Below are positions 62,290 through 64,000 of a stretch of 64,000 nt of DNA, piece after piece. Location: the NCBI RefSeq assembly GCF_029853695.1, contig NZ_CP122537.1:186001-250000 (forward strand), in the 5' to 3' direction. Source of the stretch: Jannaschia sp. GRR-S6-38 (GTDB lineage: Bacteria > Pseudomonadota > Alphaproteobacteria > Rhodobacterales > Rhodobacteraceae). A program made the position numbers and the translations under genes. Positions within the stretch are counted from its first letter, which is position 1, and the number at the start of each line of letters is the position of its first letter. The notes beneath the pieces are model-generated. The model was not told the DNA's origin, did no database searches, and saw only the letters and a list, made by a program, of their open reading frames with translations.

Positions 62290-63107
62290 TCCTGCGTTGC
62301 GGCCTGATCGGCGAGAATATCGGCGCCTCACGGCTGCACCGCGCGCTGGACCTGATGGGCGCGGCCCACGGGGTGGAGGTCGCGTTCACGGCCATCGACA
62401 CGGCGGGCGATCCGGATTTTGACTTCGACGCGACGGTGGACGAGTTGCGCCTGCTGGGCTGGACCGGCGTGACCGTCACGCATCCGTGGAAGACCCATGC
62501 GGCCGCCTGGGCCGGGTCTGCGATGGTGCCGGGTTGCGAGCGGCTCGGGGCGGCGAATACGCTGACCTTCGCGCCCCCGGCCGGGCACAACACCGATTAC
62601 ACGGGCTTCCTCGCGGCCTGGGACCACGAGATGGCGGGCCGCGCGCCCGGGGCCGTCGCCGTTGCGGGCGCAGGCGGGGTGGCACGCGCGGTCCTGCCCG
62701 CGCTGATCGCGCGCGGGGCGGACCCCATGACGGTCTGGGATCTCGACCGCGCGGCCGCCCTGGCCCTTGCCGCCGCCACCGGCGCGACCGCGGTCGATCC
62801 GCGCGATGCCGCCGATGCGATCCGCGCCGCGGACGGCCTCGTCAACTGCACCCCGCTCGGGATGGCGGCCCATCCGGGCAGCGCCTTCCCGGCCGAGGCC
62901 ATCGGCCCGCAGGGCTGGGCCTTCGACGCGGTCTACACGCCGACCGAGACCGCCTTCCTGCGCGATGCGCGCAAAGCCGGGTTGGCGATCCTGACCGGCT
63001 TCGACCTGTTCCGCCACATGGCGATCCGCAGCTTCGCGGCCTATACCGGCATCACGCCCGACCCCGCGCCCACGCTCGCGGCGCTGGCTGCGCTGCGCCC
63101 CGATTGA
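62286..63107 (+). CDS. Shikimate dehydrogenase-like protein (AroE paralogue)
   Basis: A 273-residue AroE-fold protein. The substrate motif is altered (CGLIGENIGASRLHRALDLMG rather than the Ser-Leu-Ser pattern), but the catalytic Lys is kept in VTVTHPWKTHA and the Asp in GHNTDYTGFLA. The cofactor loop is VAGAGGVARAVLPAL and the end is LTGFDLFRHMAIRSFAAYTG. Its place in a catabolic operon and the changed binding motif suggest oxidation of quinate, shikimate or another cyclic polyol rather than aromatic biosynthesis. Confidence 0.86.
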   Translation: MILRCGLIGENIGASRLHRALDLMGAAHGVEVAFTAIDTAGDPDFDFDATVDELRLLGWTGVTVTHPWKTHAAAWAGSAMVPGCERLGAANTLTFAPPAGHNTDYTGFLAAWDHEMAGRAPGAVAVAGAGGVARAVLPALIARGADPMTVWDLDRAAALALAAATGATAVDPRDAADAIRAADGLVNCTPLGMAAHPGSAFPAEAIGPQGWAFDAVYTPTETAFLRDARKAGLAILTGFDLFRHMAIRSFAAYTGITPDPAPTLAALAALRPD

Positions 63108-63135
63108 CCCTGTTTCCATCCCGAAAGGACAGAAC

Positions 63136-64000
63136 ATGACAACGCCCCGCATCGGTTTCATCGGCTTGGGTCTCATGGGCTCGGCCATGGTGCAGCGCCT
63201 TCTGGACAAGGGCCACGGCGTGACGGTGCTCGGCCATCGCGACCGCACCGGCATCGAAGCCGCCACCGCGCGCGGCGCAGCGGAGGCCGACAGCGCGCGC
63301 GGGCTGGCCGCAGAGAGCGATGTCGTGATGCTCTGCATGGGCACCTCCGAGCAGGTCGAGGCGCGGATGACCGGGCCCGACGGGGTGATCGCGGGCCTGC
63401 GCGAGGGCGCCATCGTGATCGATTTCGGCACCTCCCTGCCCGGCTCGACCAAGGCGCTGGGCGGGCAGGTGCGCGACGCGGGCGGCACCTATCTCGACGC
63501 GCCGCTGGGGCGCACGCCCAGCCACGGGCGCGAGGGCAAGCTCAACATCATGTGCGCGGGCGAACGCGGCGCGTTCGATCGCGTCAAGCCGCTGCTCGAC
63601 GATCTGGGCGAGAACGTCTTCCACCTGGGCGCGCTGGGCAACGGGCACACGATCAAGCTGATCAATAACTTCTTCGCCATGACCACGGCCAACGCGATGG
63701 CCGAGGCCTTCGCCATGGCCGACCGCGCGGGCATCGCGCGCCAGGACCTGTTCGACGTGATGGGCGCCGGACCGCTGCGGTCGGGGATGATGGAGTTCAT
63801 CAAGGCCTATGCTGTCGATGGCGACGACACGGCGCTGGCCTTCTCGGTGCGCAACGCGGCCAAGGACGTGGGCTATTACCGCGAGATGGCCGGGGAGCTC
63901 TCGGCCGACAGCATCATGTCGGCCTGCGCGGACCGCGCGCTGAACGCGGCCATCGAGGACGGGCGCGGCGACGAGATGGTCCCGCGCATGGTCGATTTCT
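63136..64000 (+). CDS. Beta-hydroxyacid dehydrogenase (HIBADH/GarR family), copy 2, cut by window end
   Basis: 288 codons are present with no stop, so only the last few residues are missing. Cofactor motif GFIGLGLMGSAMVQRL; substrate loop DAPLGRTPSHGREGKLNIMCAG, in which the usual SGG is replaced by LGR; catalytic Lys in NGHTIKLINNFF. The C-terminal helical domain is present. The substrate-loop change suggests a different acid from copy 1. GAAAGGAC lies before the ATG, 28 bases after the AroE-like gene. Confidence 0.9.
   Translation, partial: MTTPRIGFIGLGLMGSAMVQRLLDKGHGVTVLGHRDRTGIEAATARGAAEADSARGLAAESDVVMLCMGTSEQVEARMTGPDGVIAGLREGAIVIDFGTSLPGSTKALGGQVRDAGGTYLDAPLGRTPSHGREGKLNIMCAGERGAFDRVKPLLDDLGENVFHLGALGNGHTIKLINNFFAMTTANAMAEAFAMADRAGIARQDLFDVMGAGPLRSGMMEFIKAYAVDGDDTALAFSVRNAAKDVGYYREMAGELSADSIMSACADRALNAAIEDGRGDEMVPRMVDF

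Noticed and set aside
1..64000. Mobile elements, prophage or CRISPR
   Set aside because: No transposase, integrase, phage structural gene, terminal inverted repeats or regularly spaced repeats were found. The only tandem repeat is the 30-bp unit at 3241-3300.

Overview
The window is a GC-rich (roughly 70 % by eye) chromosomal stretch of an alphaproteobacterium. The combination of a type 2 ArgC, a ligase-associated exonuclease/ATP-dependent ligase module, a DUF2244 gene behind ctaD, Hint-domain and pilin-like proteins, and TRAP and ABC uptake systems points to Rhodobacterales (Roseobacter/Rhodobacteraceae type). The genus cannot be fixed from the sequence alone. About 60 protein genes and one tRNA-Leu(GAG) are packed densely, often with ATGA or TGATG overlaps. 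I see no rRNA, CRISPR array, insertion sequence or prophage.

Layout. 1-8.9 kb: tail of an acyl-CoA synthetase, a membrane-anchored protein resembling an M48 peptidase without its HExxH motif, two coupled glycosyltransferases, a Rhodobacteraceae-type hypothetical, a lipoprotein, an SLC13/RCK transporter, a possible 51-residue gene and a YmdB-like phosphodiesterase. 9-16 kb: a carbohydrate-type ABC importer whose two permeases are separated from the binding-protein gene by a molybdopterin oxidoreductase gene and a Hint-domain gene. 16-20 kb: a double SnoaL-like protein, argC, a TPR protein, an isolated fliG and a 613-bp gene-free stretch. 20-25.5 kb: ligase-associated exonuclease, alpha/beta hydrolase and ATP-dependent DNA ligase in one overlapping operon, then a small conserved protein, an amidohydrolase and a GNAT acetyltransferase. 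25.5-36.5 kb: PuuD-like amidotransferase, GlcG/HbpS-like protein, isoprenylcysteine methyltransferase-like protein, malate synthase G, a DUF2256 zinc ribbon with a diverged photolyase-like protein, PepN, a secreted hydrolase, a DUF1269 protein and an acyltransferase. 36.5-47.8 kb: tRNA-Leu, a peptidoglycan-binding protein, lipB, a pilin-like fusion protein, ctaD with DUF2244, modABC with an SDR and DUF1178, a glutathione peroxidase and an AcuC-like deacetylase.

47.8-64 kb is one large catabolic region. A minus-strand set holds an SDR, an IlvD/Edd dehydratase, an FAH-family hydrolase, a D-2-hydroxyacid dehydrogenase and an enolase-superfamily dehydratase. Divergent from it run a beta-hydroxyacid dehydrogenase, a GntR/FCD regulator on the opposite strand, a complete TRAP transporter (dctPQM), a phytanoyl-CoA-type dioxygenase, a full-length UxaA/GarD-type dehydratase, a Gfo/Idh/MocA oxidoreductase, a shikimate-dehydrogenase-like protein and a second beta-hydroxyacid dehydrogenase cut by the window end. 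The simplest reading is TRAP uptake of one or more sugar acids. Dehydration would give 2-keto-3-deoxy acids, oxidation at C4 by the SDR and FAH-type hydrolysis would give pyruvate plus a 2-hydroxy acid, and the UxaA branch would feed a GarR-like reductase. The exact substrate, and the roles of the dioxygenase and the AroE-like enzyme, are not evident. This region is the best candidate for an undescribed pathway.
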